A stretch of 64,000 nucleotides of DNA, from assembly GCF_036320965.1 (NCBI RefSeq), contig NC_092228.1, positions 15,934,307-15,998,306 on the forward strand. Reading direction: 5' to 3'. The position numbers were made by a program, and so were the translations under genes. The DNA is from Panulirus ornatus. Its lineage: Eukaryota; Arthropoda; Malacostraca; Decapoda; Palinuridae. The notes beneath the pieces are model-generated. The model was not told where the DNA came from. It did not search any database and was given only the letters and a program-made list of their open reading frames with translations. Position 1 is the stretch's first letter. Each line of letters starts with the position of its first letter. Shown here piece by piece: positions 36,559 to 47,450 of this stretch.

Positions 36559-38200
36559 AAGCTTATGCTGCACCTATGTGTATGTGACTCCTGGCCTTCC
36601 TCAAGCTTATGCTGTACCTGTGTATGTGACTCCTGGCCTTCTTCAAGCTTATGCTGTACCTATGTGTATGTGACTCCTGGCCTTCCTCAAGCTTATGCTG
36701 CACCTATGTGTATGTGACTCCTGGCCTTCCTCAAGCTTATGCTGCACCTATGTGTATGTGACTCCTGGCCTTCCTCAAGCTTATGCTGCACCTATGTGTA
36801 TGTGACTCCTGGCCTTCCTCAAGCTTATGCGGCACCTATGTGTATGTGACTCCTGGCCTTCCTCAAGCTTATGCTGCACCTATGTGTATGTGACTCCTGG
36901 CCTTCAAGCTTATGCTGTACCTATGTGTATGTGACTCCTGGCCTTCCTCAAGCTTATGCTGCACCTATGTGTATGTGACTCCTGGCCTTCCTCAAGCTTA
37001 TGCTGCACCTATGTGTATGTGACTCCTGGCCTTCCTCAAGCTTATGCTGCACCTATGTGTATGTGACTCCTGGCCTTCCTCAAGCTTATGCTGTACGTAT
37101 GTGTATGTGACTCCTGGCCTTCCTCAAGCTTATGCTGCACCTATGTGTATGTGACTCCTGGCCTTCCTCAAGCTTATGCTGTACCTATGTGTATGTGACT
37201 CCTGGCCTTCCTCAAGCTTATGCTGCACCTGTGTATGTGACTTCTGGCCTTCCTCAAGCTTATGCTGTACCTGTGTATGTGACTCCTGGCCTTCCTCAAG
37301 CTTATGCTGCAACTATGTGTATGTGACTCCTGGCCTTCCTCAAGCTTATGCTGTACCTATGTGTATGTGACTCCTGGCCTTCCTCAAGCTTATGCTGCAC
37401 CTATGTGTATGTGACTCCTGGCCTTCCTCAAGCTTATGCTGTACCTATGTGTATGTGACTCCTGGCCTTCCTCAAGCTTATGCTGTACCTATGTGTATGT
37501 GACTCCTGGCCTTCCTCAAGCTTATGCTGCACCTATGTGTATGTGACTCCTGGCCTTCCTCAAGCTTATGCTGCACCTATGTGTATGTGACTCCTGGCCT
37601 TCCTCAAGCTTATGCTGTACCTATGTGTATGTGAATCCTGGCCTTCCTCAAGCTTATGCTGTACCTATGTGTATGTGACTCCTGGCCTTCCTCAAGCTTA
37701 TGCTGTACCTATGTGTATGTGACTCCTGGCCTTCCTCAAGCTTATGCTGTACCTATGTGTATGTGACTCCTGGCCTTCCTCAAGCTTATGCTGCACCTAT
37801 GTGTATGTGACTCCTGGCCTTCCTCAAGCTTATGCTGCACCTATGTGTATGTGACTCCTGGCCTTCCTCAAGCTTATGCTGTACCTATGTGTATGTGACT
37901 CCTGGCCTTCCTCAAGCTTATGCTGTACCTATGTGTATGTGACTCCTGGCCTTCCTCAAGCTTATGCTGTACCTATGTGTATGTGACTCCTGGCCTTCCT
38001 CAAGCTTATGCTGCACCTATGTGTATGTGACTCCTGGCCTTCCTCAAGCTTATGCTGTACCTATGTGTATGTGACTCCTGGCCTTCAAGCTTATGCTGTA
38101 CCTATGTGTATGTGACTCCTGGCCTTCCTCAAGCTTATGCTGCACCTATGTGTATGTGATTCCTGGCCTTCCTCAAGCTTATGCTGCATCTCTGAAGGTA
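36559..38200. repeat. 44-bp minisatellite, ~36 units, HindIII site per unit
   Basis: The unit is CCTCAAGCTTATGCTGCACC followed by TATGTGTATGTGACTCCTGG and CCTT (44 bp). It is highly homogeneous, with C/T alternation in GCTGCACC versus GCTGTACC and a few shortened units that lack CCT or TAT (about 36620, 36905, 37230, 38085). It occupies the TOX intron between 35951-36054 and 39199-39333. Confidence 0.95.
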
Positions 38201-38469
38201 ACACCTTCTCAAGCTCAAGCTGTGTCTACGAAGCGTCATTTCTCTGCCGTGTGAGGCTCAGTCTGTGCCCGCCTCCACACCACAACATCATGTAACAAAA
38301 TGAAGCCGTCCGGGGGGAAAAAAAAAGGGAGCATGGAAAATGAAAATTATATTAAAATAAAGTTATTCAAATATCACCATTAGCATGACACACCTGTTGA
38401 CCCTCCCCCTGTACTCACTCACTGTTTCACGGGGCGTGTGACACAAAGCCGGACGGAAGGGCGCGGGGG

Positions 38470-39125
38470 CCAGTGTCAGTGGCATCATGTGTCATAAGAG
38501 TGATGTCAATGGTGATAGTAGACTCAGTGTGTCATGAAGGTGGTGTCATTGGTCCTAGTGTGTCATGCAGGTGGTGTCAGTGGCCACAGTGTCATTTGTC
38601 CTAGTGTGTCATGCAGGTGGTGTCACTGGTCCTAATGTGTCATGCAGGTGGTGTCACTGGTCATAGTGTGTCATGTAGGAGGTGCCTCAGTCCTAGTGTG
38701 TCATGCAGGTGGTGTTAGTGGTCCTAGTGTGTCATGCAGGTGGTGTCACTGGTCATAGTGTGTCATGTAGGAGGTGCCTCAGTCCTAGTGTGTCATGCAG
38801 GTGGTGTCACTGGTCATAGCGTGTCATGTAGGTTGTGTTAGTAACCACAGTGTGTCATGAAGGTGGTGTCAGTGGCTGTAGTGTCATGCAGGTGGTGTCA
38901 GTGGCCCTAGTATGTCATACAGGTGGTGTCAGTGGCCACAGTGTGTCATGCAGGTGGTGTCAGTGGCCACAGTGTGTCATGCAGGTGGTGCAGTGGCCAC
39001 AGCGTGTCATGCAGGTGGTGTCAGTGGCCACAGTGTATTATGCAGGTGGTATCAGTGGTCTTAGTGTGTCATGCAGGTGGTATCAGTGGTCCTAGTGTGT
39101 CATGTAGGTGGTGTCAGTGGTCGCA
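38470..39125. repeat. ~31-33-bp minisatellite, ~20 units
   Basis: The unit contains AGTGTGTCATGCAGGTGGTG then TCAGTGGTCCT. Units vary in length through small deletions. It ends about 75 bp before a TOX exon (donor side). Confidence 0.93.
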
Positions 39126-39198
39126 TTCATGCAAGGTGGTGGGTGGGTGGCTGAGGACGGAGGGGACGAGCCACGGGCGTGCGAGGTGAGCGACCTAC

Positions 39199-39333
39199 CT
39201 GGGGTTGGTACATGGTCTGCGGGTGGTGTGCGTGGGCGGCCGAAGTGGTGTCTGGCTCCTGCTGTGACATGGTGGGGTTCAGGCCCTGCAGGTCGCCGTA
39301 GGTCTCCTCGCTCCCGAAGTTACCGTAGGCGGA
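39199..39333 (-). CDS. TOX: TOX-family gene, exon of 45 codons (N-terminal region)
   Basis: The exon is 135 nt and reads exactly 45 codons from SAYGNFGSEETYGDLQG to HHPQTMYQPQ. The acceptor is TTTACAG with a C/T-rich tract before it, and the donor is CAG|GTAGGT. It starts and ends in phase 0. The peptide is low in hydrophobic residues and rich in Gln, His, Thr and Ser, typical of the disordered N-terminal half of TOX proteins that precedes the HMG box. No domain is visible in it. A 31-bp minisatellite begins about 35 bp upstream of the acceptor and another ends about 75 bp beyond the donor, so the exon is a small island between tandem repeats. The earlier exon or exons with the start codon were not found between here and 64000. 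Confidence 0.8.
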
Positions 39334-39367
39334 CTGTAAACAAGAGAAACAAGGGCCGTCAGTAAAA

Positions 39368-40232
39368 CCTCGCTCCATCAGGTATCACCACCTGTGTACC
39401 TCCCTCCATCAGGCATCAACACCTGTGTACCTCCCTCCATCAGGTATCACCACCTGTGTACCTCCCACCATAAGGTATCAACACCTGTGTACCTCCCACC
39501 ATCAGGTATCAACACCTGTGTACCTCCCACCATAAGGTATCAACACCTGTGTACCTCTCTCCATCAGGCATCAACACCTGTGTACCTCTCTCCGTCAGTA
39601 TCAATACCTGTGTACCTCCCACCATCAGGTATCAACACCTGTGTACCTCCCACCATAAGGTATCAACACCTGTGTACCTCCCACCATCAGGTATCAACAC
39701 CTGTGTACCTCCCACCATCAGGTATCAACACCTGTGTACCTCCCACCATCAGGTATCAACACCTGTGTACCTCTCTCCATCAGGTATCAACACCTGTGTA
39801 CCTCTCTCCATCAGGTATCAACACCTGTGTACCTCTCTCCATCAGGTATCAACACCTGTGTACCTCCCACCATCAGGTATCAACACCTGTGTACCTCCTT
39901 CCATTAGGTATCAACACCTGTGTACCTCCTTCCATTAGGTATCAACACCTGTGTACCTCCCTCCATCAGGTATCAACACCTGTGTACCTCCCTCCATCAG
40001 GCATCAACACCTGTGTACCTCTCTCCGTCAGTATCAATACCTGTGTACCTCCCACCATCAGGTATCAACACCTGTGTACCTCCCTCCATAAGGTATCAAC
40101 ACCTGTGTACCTCTCTCCGTCAGTATCAATACCTGTGTACCTCCCACCATCAGGTATCAACACCTGTGTACCTCCCTCCATAAGGTATCAACACCTGTGT
40201 ACCTCCCTCCATAAGGTATCAACACCTGTGTT
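39368..40232. repeat. 31-bp minisatellite, ~28 units
   Basis: The unit contains CAGGTATCAACACCTGTGTA then CCTCCCTCCAT. It is very regular, with variants at CTCCCACC/CTCCCTCC/CTCTCTCC and CATCAGG/CATAAGG. Because 31 is not divisible by 3 and all frames are open, it creates a 288-codon open frame with a 31-residue period, which I treat as non-coding. It starts about 35 bp from a TOX exon (acceptor side). Confidence 0.95.
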
Positions 40233-40720
40233 TATATCCGAGGATGATAAAAAAAAATAACAAGAAATGGTAAGAAAAAAAATAATCACAAGAAAAATTA
40301 CCCAATTCTCTTTGACGACCCCGTTTTCTGTGTCCTCAAACGAAAACCTTGACCTCCAAAGTATCCCCTTCCGTCGTTTTTCTCCCCCTCCCCCAACACA
40401 ATAAATTAATTACGGACGAAAGATCCATTAATCAGAGATTTTCCAGATTCCCTAAAAAAAAGAAAAAAAAAAAAATTCATACTAAAATGTGTCGCCTGGG
40501 GTATAGTGTCCGCTAAGCGGGAAATGACTCTTACTATTGGTTAATTTCCGTCGCTTTAGGTTTCCTGGGATATCATTATCATACCCCGCACGGCCTGGCT
40601 TGCCCGCCGCTCGTGTAATAATGCGGTTCTCGTACGCACGTACTGGTCAAGAGGAGCGCCGAGGCAGGTCAACTTTGAACTGAGTCCGACGTTGGCCGAG
40701 GTGAACCAAATGATTCAGAA
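40233..40720. other. Unique stretch, no gene seen
   Basis: Only A-rich runs. No exon recognised. Confidence 0.55.
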
Positions 40721-40740
40721 ACAACAACAACAACAACAAA

Positions 40741-40782
<42 letters not shown>

Positions 40783-40783
40783 C

Positions 40784-40830
<47 letters not shown>

Positions 40831-40847
40831 TAATAATAATGATAAAC

Positions 40848-40888
<41 letters not shown>
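40721..40888. repeat. (CAA)n then (AAT)n microsatellite, ~168 bp
   Basis: The long AAT run has CAAT and AAAAAT interruptions. Confidence 0.96.
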
Positions 40889-42671
40889 GAAGAAGAGATG
40901 ACTGATTGAATTAATTGTAGCCAAAAATTGACAAGATTGACCGTGGGACTATAAGGAGGGACAGTCTTTAAAAAAAAAAAAAAAAGGTGACGAGACAGTT
41001 TACTGATTATTATACTGATGCTCTTCACGATAGAGATGTTATAAACTGTTATCGCAGAGGCTATAAGACCCCGGATGGGTTCAACGTAGTTGTCAAGCTG
41101 TGCTGCAACACGGGGACAACGGATCTCAGGTGGTAAGAGGTGACGATGGCGGGTATGGTGCTGCTGTCGCTGCAGCTTTTACATGAACTGCCAGATGAGG
41201 TCGGATCGAAGATGATCTTTTCTGATCTTTAGAGCACTTCTTCCAACAGCCTCTCATTCTTTGGTGGCCAGCGAGCCAGGTCAAAGGCGGGGGGGGAAGG
41301 CAAAGGTAAACTTGGGGCAGAATGGAAGGTGACGCGTTCGAAGTTCAGTCCGGGCGGAGGCGATCCAGGTGTCTTGAATCCGTGAGGAATGTAGAGTTGA
41401 CAGCTGATGTGTATTTCATGGTAGCTATGACGACTTCCGTCCAGTTCTGGGTATCGTCCAGAGCGCCATCGTGAAGCCCTGTGGACTGGACAGCCCGAAG
41501 AAGGGATGGGCCACAGTGAGACAAGAGGGAGGGCGGGACGTGGCTGGAAGCGAGATTGACGTGTGCAACTACGTAGTCTCTGTGTCCAGCTGACGGTGAC
41601 GTGGTTGGCGCTGGTCCACCTCTGCGTAGGTTGGTTGTTGGGAGGTGTTCCGGGAGAGGGCGGTGCAGCCGGAGGAGCTGTCGTCAACGATGATGACTCG
41701 AGGAAGAGTCGTCGAAGTACTTTCGGTGGAGCGGGAGCTTCCATCAAGCCCTCGTTCGCGGGGACGAGGAAGGGCAAGGGTGACGCTGGCGGCCTTCCGT
41801 GCACACAGGAGAGCCGGATGACGACGCTGACGAAGGCGTGGCAGACGATATGACGTAGGCCCAAGGATTGCCGGATGGTGCCGCTGACGGAGGCGAGCCG
41901 GGTAGGAGGATGACAGGGGTCGGGTCGGGTCGGGTCGGGTCGGGTCCGTCACCCAACACCCTGCGGTCTCCCGCCACCACGAACTTTCCCCCACCTCCGC
42001 CACAAGATCCATCAGGGAGAGTTTGGTCGGTGCCGACGCCAAGCCCCAACTTTGCTGTGTCTTCTCTCCTGATGGACAAAATTGAACCAGACAGACAGGT
42101 ATCCTTCAATTTCAGCTCCATCGCTTTCATAATAGCATTCCCAACCTTTCGGGAGTGCAAGACGGGCCTACAACCGCCCTGAAAATTGTGGCCTCCCACT
42201 TCGGCTCTTGCGACCTGCTGGCATAAGGGATAGAAAAAAAAAAAAATAAAAGACGAAGAAAATAAGGCGAGTGTGTCGTTCTTATTGTAGCCATGCAGGT
42301 AGGATATCCCCCCTCGCCAAACTTATCCTTCCCTGGGGTACAACTTAGTTCGCAACGGCCTAAATTAAAGTACATAGATTTTCATTTAGTCCAGCGACAT
42401 TATGCTCTCTCTTCGCATTACCTATGCAAGCGACTCTCCTACCTTACAACAGGGGCCTCCGGCCACCTGCACGACGCCAAGGAGTTCCGACCCTTCCGTG
42501 CCTCCGCCCCAAGGGCCGCTTATTACCCCACGCCGAGACTCCGGGCTTAAGCCGGTCTGCCACTGGTATTTCCACATATAGATGCAAATGAACCGATTTA
42601 TGTGCGTTTGTTAATAGAAATTTTTTCGTTGCTCTTAACTCTACACAAGTTGTACGGGGGGAGGGAGGGGG
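40889..42671. other. GC-richer stretch, no gene confirmed
   Basis: Overlapping minus-strand open frames exist (41229-41864, 41569-42042, 41744-42199). None shows a domain, codon bias or a splice chain I can support. (GGGTC)5 is at about 41918-41945. It could hold an unrecognised TOX 5' exon or promoter, but I cannot show it. Confidence 0.4.
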
Positions 42672-42690
42672 GTAGAGAGAGAGAGAGAGG

Positions 42691-42742
<52 letters not shown>

Positions 42743-42749
42743 GAGAGAG
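42672..42749. repeat. (GA)n microsatellite, ~78 bp
   Basis: Interrupted by GGGA and AAAG. Confidence 0.94.
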
Positions 42750-42879
42750 GGGCGGTGCGCCCGGCGCGGGAGCTGGGGGAAGGGAAAGGGGGTGGGGGGG
42801 ATGTTGTGCGTTCTCACATCTTCCATCCAGATAACATCACACGCTACACTTCTCTTTTAAAGGGATGCAAGCGCTCCCC

Positions 42880-42980
42880 TCCCTCACTCCCACCCCACCT
42901 CCTCCTCCTCCTTCTTCTCCTCTCCCCACCACCCCCATCCCCACCTCACCCTTCCTTCCTTCCCCCTCCCCCTGAGCGAC
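42880..42980. repeat. C/T-rich low-complexity tract
   Basis: Irregular CTCC/CCTT sequence. No gene. Confidence 0.8.
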
Positions 42981-43138
42981 TCCCAGCACGACCAGGTGCT
43001 GTCAGCGACGTGTGCAGGCCGTAGCTGGGTAGATAAACAAGTTTATACCGTCGGCAGCGACAGCAGTGTAGCAGCCGTAGAGACGACGCGATGGTGGGGA
43101 GTTAACACTGGGGAGCGTGGGAGTATACATACAGGTGG

Positions 43139-43535
43139 GGAGGAAGGCCACGATGGTCGTGTAGGAGGAGGGCGGTGGGGAGGAAGGCCACGAAGGTCGT
43201 GTAGGAGGAGGGCGGTGGAGAGGAAGGCCACGATGGTCGTGTAGGAGGAGGGCGGTGGGGAGGAAGGCCACGATGGTCGTGTAGGAGGAGGGCGGTGGAG
43301 AGGAAGGCCACGATGGTCGTGTAGGAGGAGGGCGGTGGAGAGGAAGGCCACGATGGTCGTGTAGGAGGAGGGCGGTGGGGAGGAAGGCCACGATGGTCGT
43401 GTAGGGAGGAGGGCGGTGGGGAGGAAGGCCACGATGGTCGTGTAGGAGGAGGGCGGTGGAGAGGAAGGCCACGATGGTCGTGTAGGAGGAGGGCGGTGGG
43501 GAGGAAGGCCACGATGGTCGAGAGGAGGAGGGTAG
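43139..43535. repeat. 40-bp minisatellite, ~10 units
   Basis: The unit is AGGAAGGCCACGATGGTCGT then GTAGGAGGAGGGCGGTGGGG. It is nearly identical throughout apart from GGGG/GAGA alternation at the unit end and one extra G near 43404. Confidence 0.95.
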
Positions 43536-43689
43536 CGGGGTGCAAACCCATGGAGAGGGGTGAGGGGAGACGACGACTTGGGACAGCGCCATGGGGGCGA
43601 CATCAAGTCGTGGGAGGGAGGCGAGGCCGAGCGGTACACCCGGGATTCGTTTTATAATGACCGACATGGCACGGGTCAACACATATTCC

Positions 43690-43905
43690 GTCCATGGCAC
43701 GGGCGACACACGTCCCACCCATGGCACGCGTGACACACGTCCTATCCATGGCACGCGTGACACACATCCCACTCATGGGACAGGCGACACATGTCCCACC
43801 CATGGCACGGGCAACACACGTCCCACTCATGTCACGGGCAAAAACATGTCCCAATCATGACACGAACGAAACACGTCCTACTCATGGCACGGCCATCCCG
43901 GATAA
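43690..43905. repeat. 27-bp minisatellite, ~8 units
   Basis: The unit contains CATGGCACGGGCGACACACG then TCCCACC. Units diverge to the right. Confidence 0.92.
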
Positions 43906-44352
43906 AATGAGAAAAAAAAGGGGAAATCAATGAATCACGAGCTCCGCAGTAGCTCGCAGAGCGAAGGTACAAGAGTCACAGGAAGCAGGAACGACGCGGA
44001 GAGGGAGGCAAAGGGGAGGACCATCATAACGGTTCATCCTCGTGTGGGTCTGGCGTCGACACAAAAACGACGGGAAGCAGCAAACCAGACGCGTGCGAGG
44101 ATGGCCAAGGGTAAGTACATTACGTGCTTCACGGGGGCGAGGACCAGGGAGTACGTACCTGCTTAGGAGGGAAGGCCCAAGGGGCACGTATACGCTTATG
44201 GGAGAAGACCTAAGGGGTACGTACGTGCTTAGGAGGAGGGACAAGAAGGCACATACAAGCTGGGGAAGGAGGGTCTATGGAAGACATTAACCACGTATAT
44301 CTACCTGGGTAACAGCAGAGCAGAGCTATAGAAGACACGTATTCTGGTAAGC

Positions 44353-44353
<1 letters not shown>
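43906..44353. other. No gene seen
   Basis: Irregular GTACGTACCTGCTTAGGAGG-like repetition at 44150-44270, otherwise unremarkable. Confidence 0.5.

Positions 44354-44405
<52 letters not shown>
44354..44405. repeat. (GT)n microsatellite, 52 bp
   Basis: Uninterrupted. Confidence 0.96.
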
Positions 44406-44407
<2 letters not shown>

Positions 44408-44625
44408 AGGGGGAGGAGGAGGAGGAGGTCTTGATAGATATATGTAAATGGAAACCCAGACGAGAGAAAAAGGCCCAATAAGGGAGGGGTTGTGTGTGTG
44501 TGTTGGGGGGGGGGGGGGTCGGGATTGTAGAGCAAGAGAGAGGATATAAAGGGGGCCTGAGGTAGGGTGACAAGGGAGATCACAAGGGGAGGGTGAATAT
44601 GTCTGAAACGGCTGCGAGCACGTTG

Positions 44626-44627
<2 letters not shown>

Positions 44628-44701
<74 letters not shown>
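44628..44701. repeat. (TA)n microsatellite, ~74 bp
   Basis: Left border of a 56-bp tRNA-like fragment. Confidence 0.97.
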
Positions 44702-44702
<1 letters not shown>

Positions 44703-44704
<2 letters not shown>

Positions 44705-44752
44705 GTCCCTCTCAAAAGTCCTGGATTCAAATCTTGGCTGGAGGAGGGTATT

Positions 44753-44757
<5 letters not shown>
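44703..44757 (+). mobile_element. tRNA-like SINE fragment with degenerate B box
   Basis: GGATTCAAATCTTGGCTGGA then GGAGGGTATTAAGGG between two (TA)n tracts. GGATTCAAATC resembles the tRNA/SINE B box (GGTTCGANTCC). The same arrangement, GTTCGAATCCTGGCTGTTGG then AGGGTATTA and (TA)n, occurs on the minus strand at 62237-62340. It is short and diverged. Confidence 0.5.
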
Positions 44758-44758
<1 letters not shown>

Positions 44759-44839
<81 letters not shown>

Positions 44840-44855
44840 TTTTCTTTTTTTTTTT
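44759..44855. repeat. (TA)n then T-rich tract at LINE 3' end
   Basis: About 73 bp of TA followed by T runs. On the minus strand this is the LINE A-rich tail continuing into (TA)n. Confidence 0.95.
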
Positions 44856-45843
44856 GCTTTGTCGCTGTCTCCCGCGTTTGCGAGGTAGCGCAAGGAAACA
44901 GACGAAAGAAATGGCCCAACCCACCCCCATACAAATGTATATACATACGTCCACACACGCAAATATACATACCTACACAGCTTTCCATGGTTTACCCCAG
45001 ACGCTTCACATGCCTTGATTCAATCCACTGACAGCACGTCAACCCCGGTGTACCACATCGCTCCAATTTACTCTATTCCTTGCCCTCCTTTCACCCTCCT
45101 GCATGTTCAGGCCCCGATCACACAAAATCTTTTTCACTCCATCTTTCCACCTCCAATTTGGTCTCCCTCTTCTCCTCGTTCCCTCCACCTCTGACACATA
45201 TATTCTCTTGGTCAATCTTTCCTCACTCATTCTCTCCATGTGCCCGAACCATTTCAAAACACCCTCTTCTGCTCCCTCAACCACGCTCTTTTTATTTCCA
45301 CACATCTCTCTTACCCTTACGTTACTTACTCGATCAAACCACCTCACACCACATATTGTCCTCAAACATCTCATTTCCAGCACATCCATCCTCCTGCGCA
45401 CAACTCTATCCATAGCCCACGTCTCGCAACCATACAACATTGTTGGAACCACTATTCCTTCAAACATACCCATTTTTGCTTTCCGAGATAATGTTCTCGA
45501 CTTCCACACATTCTTCAAGGCTCCCAGAATTTTCGCCCCCTCCCCCACCCTATGATCCACTTCCGCTTCCATGGTTCCATCCGCTGCCAGATCCACTCCC
45601 AGATATCTAAAACACTTCACTTCCTCCAGTTTTTCTCCATTCAAACTCACCTCCCAATTGACTTGACCCTCAACCCTACTGTACCTAATAACCTTGCTCT
45701 TATTCACATTTACTCTTAACTTTCTTCTTCCACACACTTTACCAAACTCAGTCACCAGCTTCTGCAGTTTCTCACATGAATCAGCCACCAGCGCTGTATC
45801 ATCAGCGAACAACAACTGACTCACTTCCCAAGGTCTCTCATCC
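44856..45843 (-). mobile_element. RTE-like LINE, 5'-truncated copy 6
   Basis: The minus-strand frame 45824-45039 gives 261 residues. It begins just at the RT catalytic motif (SQLLFADDTALVADSCEKLQ) and runs without a stop through VKCFRYLGVDLAADGTMEAE, LYGCETWAMDR and GRPNWRWKDGV to the end. The 5' break is at about 45843, after ACTTCCCAAGGTCTCTCATC. Only the last RT blocks and C-terminal region remain, so it is not active. The 3' UTR and box follow as in copy 3. Confidence 0.9.
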
Positions 45844-46146
45844 CCATAAATTATACCTTGTATAAATACCTTTCAATACGTTTGTCTGTTGTTAAGGCAA
45901 CATACTGAAAACCAACTACGGAGATCAGTAAAAATCTTGGATTTAACCACGTTAAAAAACCCAGAGGAAACAGGCGTTACGCCACCACCACCACGCAGCA
46001 TTTTCGCCCACCCAACATGGACGTTTAAATACGCCATTTAAAACCCACAAATAAAAACCACATTAAACCTCAGGTATCGACCAATAAAACCTACCAACTC
46101 GGGGAGACACACTAAAACACGCTGAAAAATGACCCATTTAAAAAGA
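45844..46146. other. Unique AT-rich stretch, no gene seen
   Basis: No open frame of note. Confidence 0.6.
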
Positions 46147-46147
46147 A

Positions 46148-46191
<44 letters not shown>
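46147..46191. repeat. (AAT)n microsatellite, 45 bp
   Basis: Uninterrupted. Confidence 0.95.
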
Positions 46192-46194
<3 letters not shown>

Positions 46195-46765
46195 CAAAAA
46201 ACGTCGAAGCCAATTCGCATGAACGGCTCGTTATCAAAATACAGAGACTTAAAAAAACCCGTACGAAACCAAGGGTCAAAACAACGCCAAGTTACACTCG
46301 AAAGATAATTATCATATGCAAATCTTTTAAATAATCCCCAAAGATAAGAAGCTATTCCAAAAACTTACAAAGCAACGTTAAATTAGTAAAATGGAGAATA
46401 GAAAAATAAAAATATATTAAACCAGAGAACGACACTATTAAACCCCACAACATCGTAAAATAAAAAAAAAAAAACTTAAACCCGGCCAAACATTTCAATC
46501 AACACTGTAATAATCTACTGATGGAGCAACGTCGCTTCTTCAGTCGTAGGGAAACAACTCTTACGAATCATATAAAGAATGGGCTGAAGAAAGTGCTTTA
46601 CCACATAACCTGAACACATACCAATCTATCTATAAATCTATGTATATCAAAACGTGAATATAAAATATTTAAGACCTTACCAACATGTGCAAAGGCCAAA
46701 ATTCTGACAGAGATTATGGGTGCTCGTGTGACCCGTAGGTTCGCCTCTTTAACCTTTACGGGCAC
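46192..46765. other. Unique AT-rich stretch, no gene seen
   Basis: Stops in all frames. Confidence 0.6.
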
Positions 46766-46925
46766 CGTCGTGCTCAAGGCTCACGTACCCTTCTCCTCAA
46801 GGGGTCGTGCACAGTCGTGCTCAAGGGGTCGTGCACAGTCGTGCTCAAGGATCGAGTCCTGTCGTGCTCAAGGGGTCGTGCACAGTCGTGCTCAAGGATC
46901 GAGTCCTGTCGTGCTCAAGGGAGGC
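46766..46925. repeat. ~23-24-bp minisatellite (GTCGTGCTCAAGG core)
   Basis: Units TCGTGCTCAAGGGGTCGTGC and TCGTGCTCAAGGATCGAGTC alternate, about seven in total. The same core occurs inverted at 62925-63035, and a looser version lies near 29440-29560. Confidence 0.9.
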
Positions 46926-47042
46926 TAAAGCCTTATCAAATCATCCCTTTTCAAGACGACAAATCGTGAATCAAAGACACCTTTCAGACAGACCAAAAAA
47001 TCCCTCAAGTCCAACTCGAACATAGGCCATTCTCCCCTCCTA

Positions 47043-47063
47043 CACACACACACACACACACAC
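47043..47063. repeat. (CA)n microsatellite, ~21 bp
   Basis: Short and uninterrupted. Confidence 0.9.
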
Positions 47064-47121
47064 AACATCTTGACAAAACACACGGCACTACACGGCGAGG
47101 TTGCCCCCCCACTGCTAACAC

Positions 47122-47123
<2 letters not shown>

Positions 47124-47181
<58 letters not shown>
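47124..47181. repeat. (TC)n microsatellite, 58 bp
   Basis: Uninterrupted. Confidence 0.96.
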
Positions 47182-47184
<3 letters not shown>

Positions 47185-47406
47185 CATCGGCTTTAAGGCC
47201 TTCATTTCCTGAGTCCAATATTGTAAAATAGAAGCCGTGGCGCTAAGCTATTCCTACGACCCGCCAGTCTTTCAGGCCGCCCCAGACATTTCCCAGATAT
47301 CTCCCTGGAATTCCCTTTATCATTGACTTACGACGGGACCTTTTCCTTCTTCCCTCCTTCCCTCCCTTGGCCATGCGCACCGGTGTAGTTAGTGGGTCCA
47401 CGACCC

Positions 47407-47409
<3 letters not shown>

Positions 47410-47449
<40 letters not shown>
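47410..47449. repeat. (TC)n microsatellite, ~40 bp
   Basis: Uninterrupted. GGCCATG(G/C)-containing text is repeated around it (47370, 47450, 47480). Confidence 0.95.

Positions 47450-47450
<1 letters not shown>

Larger units (their letters stand above)
30335..39333 (-). other. TOX: Visible span of a TOX-family HMG-box gene (partial)
   Basis: Four exons were found by reading the minus strand: 39333-39199, 36054-35951, 33864-33621 and 30447-30335. Each has an AG acceptor after a pyrimidine-rich stretch (or a plain CAG) and a GT donor (GTAGGT, GTAAGT, GTAGGT, GTGAGT). The phases chain exactly: 135 nt ends in phase 0; 104 nt ends two bases into a codon; 244 nt supplies the third base and ends in phase 0; 113 nt ends two bases into a codon. 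The introns between them are 3,144, 2,086 and 3,173 bp. The joined product is about 198 residues. It is rich in Gly, Pro, Met, Ser and Gln, then very basic, and ends at the start of an HMG box. TOX proteins are nuclear HMG-box chromatin and transcription factors. The first and last coding exons are missing, so the intron beyond the last visible exon is at least 30.3 kb inside this window. Which vertebrate TOX paralogue is closest cannot be decided. Confidence 0.82.

Noticed and set aside
39394..40260. 288-codon open frame with a 31-residue repeat (INTCVPP...)
   Set aside because: It is a translation of the 31-bp minisatellite. All three frames are open and the product changes frame with each unit.
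41918..41945. (GGGTC)5 considered as telomere-like repeat
   Set aside because: The arthropod telomere unit is TTAGG. This is a short internal pentanucleotide run.
41229..42199. Three overlapping minus-strand frames of 151-211 codons
   Set aside because: No recognisable domain, no splice chain joining the TOX exons, and three frames open at once in GC-rich DNA.
43002..43772. 256-codon minus-strand frame with SSPPPSSYTTIVAFL repeats
   Set aside because: Arises from the 40-bp minisatellite and shows no domain.
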